Source: Nocardiopsis metallicus (lineage in GTDB: Bacteria; Actinomycetota; Actinomycetes; Streptosporangiales; Streptosporangiaceae). Taken from it: 64,000 bases of DNA. This document shows, in pieces, positions 14,419 to 23,194 of the stretch. The translations under genes were made by a program, and so were the position numbers. Below the pieces are notes generated by a model. That model was not told the DNA's origin, searched no databases, and saw only the letters and a list, made by a program, of their open reading frames with translations. The stretch's first letter is position 1. Every line of letters starts with the position of its first letter. The DNA lies in assembly GCF_014201115.1 (NCBI RefSeq), contig NZ_JACHDO010000001.1:2232001-2296000 (forward strand), given 5' to 3'.

Positions 14419-17400
14419 TCAGGTTCCGGAGCGGATGACGTCGCCCTCCTCAATCAACGTGCCCTTGGCCAGCAGCGTCTCCAGGTCCTGTTCGAAGGCC
14501 TGGGTGATGTCCTTGCCGCTGCGGCCCCACTCGAAGGTCTCCCGCATGGCTCGGAGCAGGTCCGGGCGGGTGATGCGGGTGGAGTCACGAACCAGCAGGA
14601 TCAGTGCCTGCTGCCGTTCGACCGGGGGCACCTCGTTGATCCTGCGGACGACCGAACCATTGGGGCAGCGGACCTCCACTCCGCCCCCAGGCCACCAGAT
14701 GGTGTCGCCGTCACGCCACAGCTTTTCCTTGCGCAGCAGGTGCTCCAGGGTGACGTCGAAATTGGCCCTGATGGTGCGGCCGAGCCGTTCTCCGCCCAGG
14801 GAGTCGATCGTCTTGCGGTACAGCCAGTTGACCTCGACCGGGCTCTCGTGCTCGACGATCAGCATGAACAGCCCCGCGATGTAGGGGCGGGCTTCCGCGC
14901 TCCTGGGTTCGTACCAGTACGCCTCATCGTGCGGTTTGTAATTGTGGGTCTCGTAGTCGACCAGCCAGTCGGGGCGCTGTTGGCTGGCCTGCTCCGCGGC
15001 CCGGGTCCGAGCCGCCTCGTCGGGGACCGTGACCAGGTCGGGGGTCAGGCCCACGGTGCCAGTGCCTTGGCCCTCCCGGGCGTCGAACTCCGGAGATTCC
15101 ACCGCTGATCGGGCGGCGAGCACTGCGGCCTCCACCGCCTCGCGCAGCCGCTCCTGCGCCCGGGCGCGATCCCGGTACCAGTCGGTGCCCCAGATGCGGT
15201 GCAGACGCCAGCCCAGGCCACTGAGCACGCCGTCGCGCAGGCGGTCGCGGTCACGGGCGACCTTGGAGGAGTGGTACATGGCGCCGTCGCACTCGATGCC
15301 GATCACGTACCGGCCGGGCAGTTCGGGGTCGATGACGCCGAGGTCGATGCGGTACCCCGCCACGCCCACCTGGGGCTGGACCTCGTACCCCCAGCCCCGC
15401 AGGGTGTCGAGCACGGAGTCCTCGAAAGGGCTCTCGGTGTCGGCGTCAGCGGCGTGTCCGGCGACCGGTTGTGCCTCCAAAGCAGCCGGGCCCTGTTCGG
15501 CGTAGCGGAGGTACTCGCACAGCCGTCGCAGCCCTTCGGCGTCGTCCGGGCCGACCCGCAGGTCGTCCGCGGAGAAGGAGCTGACCACTTCGACCCGGCG
15601 CTTGGCACGGGTGACGGCGACGTTGAGCCGCCGTGAGCCGTCCGCGCGGTTGATCGGACCGAAATTGCGACGAATAACCCCGTCAGCCGCGGGCCCGTAC
15701 CCCACGGACAGGATAATGACGTCGCGCTCGTCGCCCTGGACGGTCTCCAGGTTCTTGACGAAGAACCCGCCAAGGCGGCCCTCGTCGAACATCGCTCCCA
15801 GTTCGGGGTGCTCGTCCTTGGCCTTGGCGACCTCGTCCTCGATGGCGTTGGCCTGTTCCCGAGACAGGGCGACCACGCCCAGGGTCTGTCCGGGGCGGGT
15901 CCGGAAGTGGTGGACGACCCGCTCGGCGACCTTGCGGGCCTCGACCCGGTTGTTGCGGGCACCGCCCCGGTCGTAGACACCGTTCTCGACCCGGACGAAG
16001 CCCACCCCGGTGTTCTCGTCGCGCAGGTGCGCCCCGGGGAAGGTGATGAGTTCACCCTCATAGAACTTCCGGTTGCTGAAGGCGATGAGGTCCTCGTGGC
16101 GGCTGCGGTAGTGCCAGCGCAACGGAATGTCACGCATCCGGCCGCTGGCCTTGCACATGTCCAGCAGGGATTCGTAGGTCTCCTGCTGCTCCTCGTCCCA
16201 TTCGTCGTCGGTGGTGGCCCGGTCGAAGAAACCGGTGGGCGGCAACTGCTTCTGGTCACCGGCCACGATCAGCGACCTGCCCCGGTAGATGCAGTTGATC
16301 GCATCGGCCGGTTTCACCTGGGACGCCTCGTCGAAGACCACCACGTCGAACTCGATGTCCGAGGGCAGGAACATGCTCACGGTGAGCGGGCTCATCATGA
16401 GGCAGGGGGTGAGGCGCTGGGCCTCCCAGGTCGCTTCCTCCATGAGCCTGCGCACCGGCATGTGGCGGCGCTTCTTCTCCGCCTCCCGGCGGATCACCCC
16501 CAGGCCCGGGGAGTAGGACGCCACCGGTGGCCGGCGTTCGGACCACTGGTGGAGCACCTCCTGCCTGGCCCAGGTGTGGAGTTCGAGGTCGCGCCGGCGG
16601 AAGTCCCGGACCTCGTTGTCCCGGACCGGCCCGGGCTCCCTGCGCACCCTTGTGTCCTCGCGGAGCCGACGGTCGGTCCAGGCCCGCAGGACGGCGCGTT
16701 CCACCGCGTCCGGCCAGCGTTCGGGGTCCCCGCCCAACCCGACGTAGCGCTCCAGGAGCGGTCCCAACCTGTGGGAGCGCACGGCTTCCAGCCCGGTCAG
16801 GGCCGTGCTCCAGCGTTCCAGTGAGGAGCTGTCCTCACGCAGCACGAAGAGGAACCGTTCGGCCTCGGCCAGATCGCCGGAGAGCCGACCGGTGATGATC
16901 GGACGGATCAGTTCGTCGAACAGGTCGGCGAAGACCTCGACCGCCAGCTCCCAGTCGTCCATCGCTCGTCCGAGTTCGTCCGGTGCGCACTTGACGCGCA
17001 GGGCCGGAACCGCCCCTGCGGGCCACTCGCGGGCGGCGGTTCCCACAGCGTCGTCGATCAGGCGCCGGGCACGGCGAGTCCAGGACAGGGCCTGTTGGAG
17101 CGTTTCCCCGAGGTCACCCTCGATCTGGTAGAGCCCGCCCAGGAGTTTCAGATCGTCCTGTTCCCGCAGTTCCCGTTCGGTCTCGGCGGTGTCCCGATAG
17201 CGCGCGAGGTTGATGTTCCTGTCCGCCTCGGCGGCCGACACGTCCATGCCGGTGTCGCGCCGGAACCGGCTGAGCAGTTCACGCAAGCGTTCCATCCGGA
17301 CACGGACCTGCCGGAGCCAGGACAGCGCAGCAGCCGGAGCCAGGTCGCGGGCCTGGGCGGAACCGCCCGGAAACGCGATCAGCTCGTTGGCCCACGTCGA

Positions 17401-18965
17401 CAACGTCCGGGAGGCCTGGTCAAGGTCCTCCTGGAGGTCGGTGAGGTCGCTGTCGTCCAGGAAGGCGGCAAGCGCTGAGCGTTCGTCCTCACCCAGCTCC
17501 GCGCGACACCGGACGGCCCGGTCCAGGGCGGCCGTCAGCACCTCGGTGTCGGTCTCCTCACCCTGCCAGTAACGACCGAACGCCCTGCCCAGTACCGCGG
17601 CCTGGCCCCAGAGAGCCTGGTGGTCCTCGTACCAGCGCTGAGCGTCACCGATACGGTCGGTGAGTCCACCGTGCCAGGTACCGCCGTGGCTGAGCGAGGC
17701 GGCCAGGGAGCGGTCCCGTTGGCAAGCTCGGCCGAGAGCGCCGCTGACCTTTCCCTGGCTCCCCACACTGGTCTGGTCGGTGCTGCCCGTACCGGCCTCG
17801 CTGACCTCACCGCCGTTCGCCCCGGAGGTCTGGGCCCGGAGAGAGTCGATCCCGGCGATGTCCAGGCAGTCCGGTCCCAGAACGGGTTCGGTCAGGGCGC
17901 GCAGCTCCTGGGAGACACGTTCCGCCCAGTCCAGATCCTCGACCAGTCCCTGACGGGTCTGCTCCGCCAGCAGTTCCCGGTAGTTCCCGAGCACGGCCTG
18001 GTCGACCGTCTCATGCCGACGCAGTTCCCGGTCGGCGTCACGGGCCCGCAGGGCGCAGTCGCGGACGGCCCGCGCGGTTCCCGTGGACACGGGTGCGCCG
18101 ATCACGGGGGTGAGGACGTCGGCCAGGTCCGCGTCGGCGTCGAGACGGGCCGCCGCGGCGGTGAGCCAGGACGCTGCCTGTTCCAGGGGCCGCTCGAACA
18201 GCGCCGCGGCCGGGGGCAGGAGCTGGCGGGCAGCCTCTTCCCAGGGGGACAGTTCGTCCTGGGCGGCGCGCGCCCCGGCGACGGTCCGGCTGTCCAGGGC
18301 CTGGTCCTGGTAGAGGAAGCGGCGCAGTCCGCTACGTCCCTCCTCCGGGAGGAGCCGGCGGAGCTGGGCCGCCGTGTGGAGGCTGGATCGCACGGCGGCG
18401 AAGTCCGTCTCCTCGCCCCGCCAGTGCTGTCCGAGCTGTGCCTGGTAGTCGGCGGAGTTCTCGGTCAGGAGGCGGTGAGCACGCTGCCAGCGGATCGCCT
18501 CAGGAAGACGGTCGGGTACCCGTTTGTCCCAGGAGCCGTTGACCGTCAGAGTGGCGGCCCGGCGCTTGTCCTCGCGGAAGGCGGAACCCAGCCGGTCGAG
18601 GCGACCGTAGCCGGACAGCCGCTGGTGGAGTTCTTCCAGTCCCTGCTGTTCAGGGGTCGCGGGTCCGAACAGGTCAGCGGCGGCAGCACGGGCCTCGCGG
18701 AGTTCGGCGACCGCCGCTTCGGCGTGGTCCACGCTGGTCTGCGCCGCCCGCGCCGCCTCTTCGCCCAACCAGGCGGGAAGGGGTCGAACCGCCGCGCCCA
18801 GGCCGACGGCGGCCTCGAGGAGGAGCTGGACCTCGTGGGGGTGGCGGGGAGGCGGGCAGGCGAGTGCCTGGGCGATCGAGTCCGACACCACCGTCACCTC
18901 GGTCAACCGGGTGGCCCAGCCGCCGAAGAAACGGGCGTCGTTGCGGGCGCGCTCGGCGGTGCCCC
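14419..18965 (-). CDS. DUF4011 helicase-nuclease, 3' part in the shifted frame (AAA lobes, MTES_1575/Vsr-like nuclease, DUF3320)
   Basis: This frame continues the 5' part (18903-21419) after a -1 frame change at the C-run 18962-18966. It has no credible start of its own. It carries a long coiled helical region, the superfamily 1 Walker B (VVFDEASQVKP), AGDQKQLPPTGFF, VQGDERDVIILSVG and the motif VI segment LNVAVTRAKRRVEVV. A PD-(D/E)xK nuclease of the MTES_1575/Vsr type follows (YRIDLGVID, then IGIECDGAMYH). A C-terminal DUF3320 (ITRPDLLRAMRETF) ends the protein. Rejoined, the protein is about 2,335 residues, normal for DUF4011/DUF3320 defence helicases. Catalytic residues on both sides look intact, so the disruption is either recent, a sequencing error in a homopolymer, or ribosomal slippage. 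Confidence 0.8.
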
Positions 18966-21419
18966 CGTGTCCAACTCGGCGACCGCCGTGGTGGGGTCGT
19001 CGGCCTCGAAACCGGGCAGCTCTTTCCACGTCAGGTCGGTGAGTCGGCCCAGGTCCTGCAGGGCGAACCGGCGCGTCTGCCAGCGGTCCCAGGCGGCAAG
19101 CACGGGTTCGCGGACCAGGGGTTGGAAATCACGGAAGGTGAGCCAGTACGCGGGCACCGCGGGGCGTTGCGTGACCAGCTGGCCGGTGTACTGCCAGAGC
19201 CTGAGCCGGTTGGCCAGGGCCCTGATGTCGTGCTGCTCCAGGACACCGTCGTGGAACAGTTCCCGGGCGCGCGGGCGACTCTCGGTCAGGCGGTCCCGGT
19301 GCTGAGCGAAGGAGGTGAGCAGGTGGCCCACCTGTTCCGGTGGGGTCTCGGTCAGCCAGTGCGGGAGCGGGTGGGCCCCCGAGGCGATCTCGGCCAGGAC
19401 GGAGGCCAGGCGCAGGGCCGAGTCCTGTTCCGTCGGTGCGGGGATACCGGTCCGGTGGGCGGCCTCAGTCAGAGTCATGTCGGCCCCAGCCAGGCGCTGA
19501 GCCCAGTCCGCGCACAGCCGCACCGCGTCTTCGGCGCGCTGTTCGGTGAGCGGTTCGAGTGAGGCGACGCCCCACCCCTGGTCGGGTGCGGTCTCGGTGT
19601 CCAGCTCGGCCAAGGTGGGCAGGTCCTTGACCGAACGCCAGTCGAAATCGGTCCGCTCCCGCAGCCAGGCCAGACCGGTGAGCCGGTCGGCTACCTCGTT
19701 CACCCGGGGCACGACGTCCGCTTCGAGGTCGGGGCAGACCAGCCAGAGTTCGGGGACGTCGTCGCGTTCGGCCAGGATTCGCAGTAGGGGCAGCCAGCGC
19801 CGTGCGGCCTTTGGGGAGTCGGGCCGCTGTCCCCCGGTGATCCGCCGCAGCGTGCCGTGGTGCCGGGCGAGCTCGTTGAGTGCTGTGAGGGCCGCGTCCA
19901 GAGTTTCCTGGGCAGTGTTGGCCTGACGGATGCCGTGCCAGGGAGATTCCTCGGGTGCGGTGATCAGATCCCACACGTGCGTCATGGAGCGGGCCGTGTC
20001 GACGATCCGTTCCCGGCCCTGACGGTCGAAGAGGCTGGGGGCCGGGTCGACCATGCCTAGCTCCGTGTCGGCGGGCAGCCCCTGGGAGAGGAGCGCGATG
20101 CGCCCCATGGCCTGGTTGAGGGAAAGGCCGATGCGGGGGTCGATCTCGTTGACGGCCTCGGCGTGCTCGGACAGGCGTGCACGCAGGGCACGGGCCTTGT
20201 CGCGTTCGTCGGCGAGGTTGACCGGGAGGGCGCGCACGTCGGCGTGTAGGGATCGTTCCAGGGACTTGGCAATGGCACCGCCCCTGGTCTTGCCGTCGTG
20301 CAGGGCCAGGGCGGCGATGTCGACACCAATGCCGACCAGGCGTGACTGGACGACCTCCAGGGCGGCGGCCTTCTCGCTGACGAACAGGACGGTACGCCCC
20401 GCCCCGATGAGCGCGGCCACGAGGTTGGCGATGGTCTGGCTCTTGCCGGTTCCCGGAGGGCCGTCGAGGACGAAGCTGCGCCCGTCGAGGGCCGCGGCCA
20501 CGGCACGCCGCTGGTAGGCGTCCGCGTCCAGGACGAGGGGGGCGATCTCGGGTTCCTGCTGATGGTCGAGAAGTTCCAGGGGTTGGAGGTCGTACTCCAG
20601 GGTGGCCGCGCTGATGTGGTTCTCCGGGGCGGCGGCGACCGCCTGGACGATCGGGTGGCCCAGGATGGCCTCCTCGTTGTCCTTCAGGTCCCGGTACATC
20701 GTCTCCTTGTGGAAGGTGAAGGGCGCCAGGACGACGTTCTCCTCCACCGACCAGGAGCGCTGTTCACCGACGCACTCGCGCACCGCCGCGAAGAGCGGCT
20801 CCAGTTCGTCCAGGGGCACGTCCTCGACGACGCCCCAGTCGATGCCGAACTCCTGGAGCTTGATGCCCAGTGCGGGGTTGAGCAGCGGCTCGGCGGCGTT
20901 GGAGGCGACCAGGCGATACCGGCCCCGATCAGTGAGCTCCAGCTCCACCGGGACGAGCAGCAGCGGGGCCTCGGAATGGTCCTGTTCGCTCGGGCCCTTC
21001 CAACGCAGGAAGCCCACACCGAGGTAGAGGATCCAGATACCCGTCTCGGTCTCGGTGGTGCGGCTCTGTTTGCGCAGCCGGGCCAGTGCCCGATCGAGAT
21101 CCTCCTGGTAGGCGCGCTGGGTGCGGATCCCAGCTCGTGGGCTGCGGAGAGCAGGAGACCGGGTCGGTTCGGCGCCCTCCGCCGCTTCCTCGCTCTCCGC
21201 TTCGCTGTCCTTCTTCGAGGGGAGCAGAGCGAATTCGAGGCCGCGGGCCAGCTTGCCCAGCAGGTCCATGTAGCCGGGTTCGTGGATCGCCAGGGTCGAG
21301 GCCTTGGTGTGCCGGAAGTTGAGCAGTCTGTTGCGCCTACTGAGGTCGAGGAGTTCCTCGCGCCAGGCCTCAAGGCGTCCACGGAGTTCGTCCCTGATCT
21401 CCCGGGGTTCGCTGTCCAT
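18903..21419 (-). CDS. DUF4011 helicase-nuclease, 5' part (DUF4011 domain and Walker A lobe)
   Basis: This part begins with the DUF4011 signature: WREELLDLSRRNRLLNF, then GIWILYLGVGFLRWKG and PLLLVPVELE. Walker A (DGPPGTGKSQT) is near residue 328, followed by a long helical stretch. The frame runs to a stop at 18903, but homology-like sequence leaves this frame at 18962-18966, after which it becomes a proline/alanine-rich tail. ATG 21419 is taken as the start; GTG 21425 is equally possible. The spacing to the 21466-21482 motif makes this the promoter-proximal gene of a minus-strand pair with the exonuclease. This family is frequent in defence islands and usually acts as a single polypeptide with its own nuclease. 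Confidence 0.82.
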   Translation of the reverse strand: MDSEPREIRDELRGRLEAWREELLDLSRRNRLLNFRHTKASTLAIHEPGYMDLLGKLARGLEFALLPSKKDSEAESEEAAEGAEPTRSPALRSPRAGIRTQRAYQEDLDRALARLRKQSRTTETETGIWILYLGVGFLRWKGPSEQDHSEAPLLLVPVELELTDRGRYRLVASNAAEPLLNPALGIKLQEFGIDWGVVEDVPLDELEPLFAAVRECVGEQRSWSVEENVVLAPFTFHKETMYRDLKDNEEAILGHPIVQAVAAAPENHISAATLEYDLQPLELLDHQQEPEIAPLVLDADAYQRRAVAAALDGRSFVLDGPPGTGKSQTIANLVAALIGAGRTVLFVSEKAAALEVVQSRLVGIGVDIAALALHDGKTRGGAIAKSLERSLHADVRALPVNLADERDKARALRARLSEHAEAVNEIDPRIGLSLNQAMGRIALLSQGLPADTELGMVDPAPSLFDRQGRERIVDTARSMTHVWDLITAPEESPWHGIRQANTAQETLDAALTALNELARHHGTLRRITGGQRPDSPKAARRWLPLLRILAERDDVPELWLVCPDLEADVVPRVNEVADRLTGLAWLRERTDFDWRSVKDLPTLAELDTETAPDQGWGVASLEPLTEQRAEDAVRLCADWAQRLAGADMTLTEAAHRTGIPAPTEQDSALRLASVLAEIASGAHPLPHWLTETPPEQVGHLLTSFAQHRDRLTESRPRARELFHDGVLEQHDIRALANRLRLWQYTGQLVTQRPAVPAYWLTFRDFQPLVREPVLAAWDRWQTRRFALQDLGRLTDLTWKELPGFEADDPTTAVAELDTGAPPSAPATTPVSSAAGPPG
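18962..18966 (-). other. Frameshift site in a five-base G run (coding strand)
   Basis: The coding strand reads ACG-GGG-GCA in the upstream frame. Adding one G, or slipping back one base after GGG, gives ACG-GGG-GGC-ACC and enters the downstream frame without a stop, yielding the junction AELDTG-GTAERARND. A single-base deletion, an assembly error or programmed -1 frameshifting would all explain it; sequence alone cannot separate them. Confidence 0.75.
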
Positions 21420-21465
21420 CCGCACCGTTTTCTCGTTGTTGCCTTCCGCACCCAGAAGCTACAGG

Positions 21466-21482
21466 CGCCACAGTGGTGACGC
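21466..21482 (-). promoter_or_regulatory. 17-bp palindrome-containing motif upstream of the DUF4011 helicase
   Basis: This is identical to 14293-14309 and lies 47 bases upstream of the DUF4011 ATG. A GGAAGG stretch lies between it and the start. I cannot identify convincing -35/-10 boxes around it, so it may itself be part of a non-sigma-70-like promoter or an activator/repressor site. Confidence 0.5.
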
Positions 21483-21562
21483 GAGGGCGTTGGGAGCAGT
21501 TGTCCGGAATCGGGGAACAAGCAGGCTACAAAGTGGGAGCAACCACCCACGAGCGCTCCGTC

Positions 21563-22906
21563 TCAGACCCCGCCATGGTCGCGGACGAGAGCGATCATGC
21601 TCTTCAGTTGAACCACGCAGCCTTCGGGGAGGGGGTCGGGGTTGAAGTGCATGACGTCGTTGCGGATGGTGACGATGGCGTCGAGCTGCTTGATGAAGGC
21701 CGCACGGTCGAGGGGCCACCCCAGGCGCTCCCACGCTTCGGGGCTTTCCAGCACCCTCTTGTAGTCGCCCATGGTGAGGTTGTTGACCGACTTCAGTTCC
21801 GGCCTCCCCTGCTCGGACGCGGCGCACAACTTGTTGATCAGAGCCATCGGGACGTTCTCCGCGATGGTGCGGCGCAGGAGGGTGTCGATGACCCCGATGA
21901 GCAGGAAGGGAATGGCCGCGTCGCTGTAGCGCTGGGCCACGTCGGTGGTGGTCACGATCCCGCTGATCCGGCCGTCCTCCCCGTTGACGAGCACGAACCC
22001 CCGGTCCTGGATCTCCGGAATGACGTCCAGGAGTTCCCGGTGGGACTCCACCGGGTCACAGGGCTCCGTCGCCTGTCTCAGGGAACACCTCGGATCCACG
22101 TTCATCGCCCTGGCAAGGCTCTTCCAGGTCACCACCCCGCGCAGCACACCTGACTTGTTCTTGCTCAGGACCGGAACCTGGGAGTAGTCCTTGAGCAACA
22201 TGATCGTGAGGGCCTCCTGGACACCGGCGTTCTCCCGAACCGTCTGGACCTTGACCCTGGCGCTCGGGAGGGCACCCACCGTGGGGCTCAGGTGATCGTG
22301 CCCTTCCAGGGTGTGCACCAGCTTGATCGCGTCACCCGGCCGGGCCTCCATCAGGCCGGGCCGCGTCGTCAGGCCGTGGTTGGCCAGGTCCACCTCGATC
22401 AGCTGCATGAGCCCCTGGCCTCTGCGCGTGGCTCCCCAGAGCCCGATGAGCTCCTGGACGGGAACGCTCTCCGGCGCGTGCTCGTCCGCACGGGCGCGGG
22501 CCTGCTTGAGGCGCTTGTGTCGCTCCAGCGCCAGGGCCAGGTGACCGTTGCCCTCCTCCTTGCGCTCCTTCTTGGCCTGCTTCTCAAGGAACGTCTGACG
22601 AAGGTCGTCCAGGGTCTTGCCGTCCTTGCATCGCACCCAGGTCGACCATCCGTCGATGCCGGCCTCTCCCGTCGCCTCATGAGCTGCCTTGTGCGGGGAA
22701 ACAAATACTCGTTTGTCGGCCAGCATGATCTGACCCTCGGAGGTCAGGCGAGCGATATTTTCGGCTTTCTCGCCATCTTCACCGATGACTCCGAGAACCA
22801 GCTCGTCACCTTTCCCCAGGAGGCCATTGATCATCAGATCGACAACCGCGACCTGGCGCCCTCCAGAAAGATAAGAGCCGTCATCCGAGCTTCTGCGCGC
22901 GGCCAT
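21563..22906 (-). CDS. RAMA-CBS-HEPN protein, candidate modified-DNA or nucleotide sensor
   Basis: This 447-residue protein has three recognisable parts. Residues 30-107 match the RAMA domain (restriction enzyme adenine methylase associated): a small beta segment followed by KRVFVSPHKAAHEATG and GWSTWV, ending KTLDDLR. RAMA is proposed to bind modified DNA. Two CBS motifs span about 215-330 (SQVPVLSK, LRGVVTWKSL, GFVLVNGEDG, GIVTTTDVAQR); CBS pairs bind adenosyl nucleotides. The helical C-terminus 335-445 contains RNDVMH at 415-420, which fits the RNxxxH motif of HEPN domains. ATG 22906 follows a G-rich site and a well-formed promoter. It is divergent from the 1,143-residue protein/helicase pair. 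A plausible role is a sensor or RNA-cleaving effector; that is inference, since some HEPN domains are non-catalytic. Confidence 0.72.
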   Translation of the reverse strand: MAARRSSDDGSYLSGGRQVAVVDLMINGLLGKGDELVLGVIGEDGEKAENIARLTSEGQIMLADKRVFVSPHKAAHEATGEAGIDGWSTWVRCKDGKTLDDLRQTFLEKQAKKERKEEGNGHLALALERHKRLKQARARADEHAPESVPVQELIGLWGATRRGQGLMQLIEVDLANHGLTTRPGLMEARPGDAIKLVHTLEGHDHLSPTVGALPSARVKVQTVRENAGVQEALTIMLLKDYSQVPVLSKNKSGVLRGVVTWKSLARAMNVDPRCSLRQATEPCDPVESHRELLDVIPEIQDRGFVLVNGEDGRISGIVTTTDVAQRYSDAAIPFLLIGVIDTLLRRTIAENVPMALINKLCAASEQGRPELKSVNNLTMGDYKRVLESPEAWERLGWPLDRAAFIKQLDAIVTIRNDVMHFNPDPLPEGCVVQLKSMIALVRDHGGV

Positions 22907-22941
22907 GGCAAACCCCCAGGAATCCAGCATTGCCACCACCG

Positions 22942-22970
22942 AGTATGCGCCTTCTCCGACTTTTTGTCAC
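22942..22970 (-). promoter_or_regulatory. Promoter of the RAMA-CBS-HEPN gene
   Basis: On the minus strand GTGACA (22970-22965) and CATACT (22947-22942) are 17 bases apart. The start point would be near 22935, about 30 bases before the ATG at 22906. The surrounding 22907-23194 gap is distinctly AT-richer than the genes. Confidence 0.55.
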
Positions 22971-23123
22971 CGTCATTGGTCTCTTATTTACCTCGATCAG
23001 TGGCCGGACCCGGCCATCCGCATACCCGCACCCAGTAACAACCGGTCGAGCCCCGGGAACCCGCACAGCGGAACCCGGAGTCAGCAAAAGCCAAACCCAT
23101 GAAAGAATAAACAAAAACATGGA

Positions 23124-23152
23124 TTGACACCCTACCACCAACTCCCTAGCCT
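23124..23152 (+). promoter_or_regulatory. Promoter of the 1,143-residue protein/helicase operon
   Basis: A perfect TTGACA (23124-23129) is followed after 17 bases by TAGCCT (23147-23152). Transcription would begin near 23159. The leader contains a small GGAGG/CCTCC stem (23161-23173) and the GGAGG ribosome site at 23184-23188, six bases from the ATG. The small stem could compete for ribosome binding. Confidence 0.6.
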
Positions 23153-23194
23153 AAAAAGGGAGGAGGAAACCTCCAGATATCGCCGGAGGCGGCC

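Noticed and set aside
21455..21490. Sigma-70 promoter for the DUF4011 helicase
   Set aside because: A TAGCTT hexamer exists, but no acceptable -35 box lies 16-18 bases upstream; only the repeated 17-bp motif is reported.
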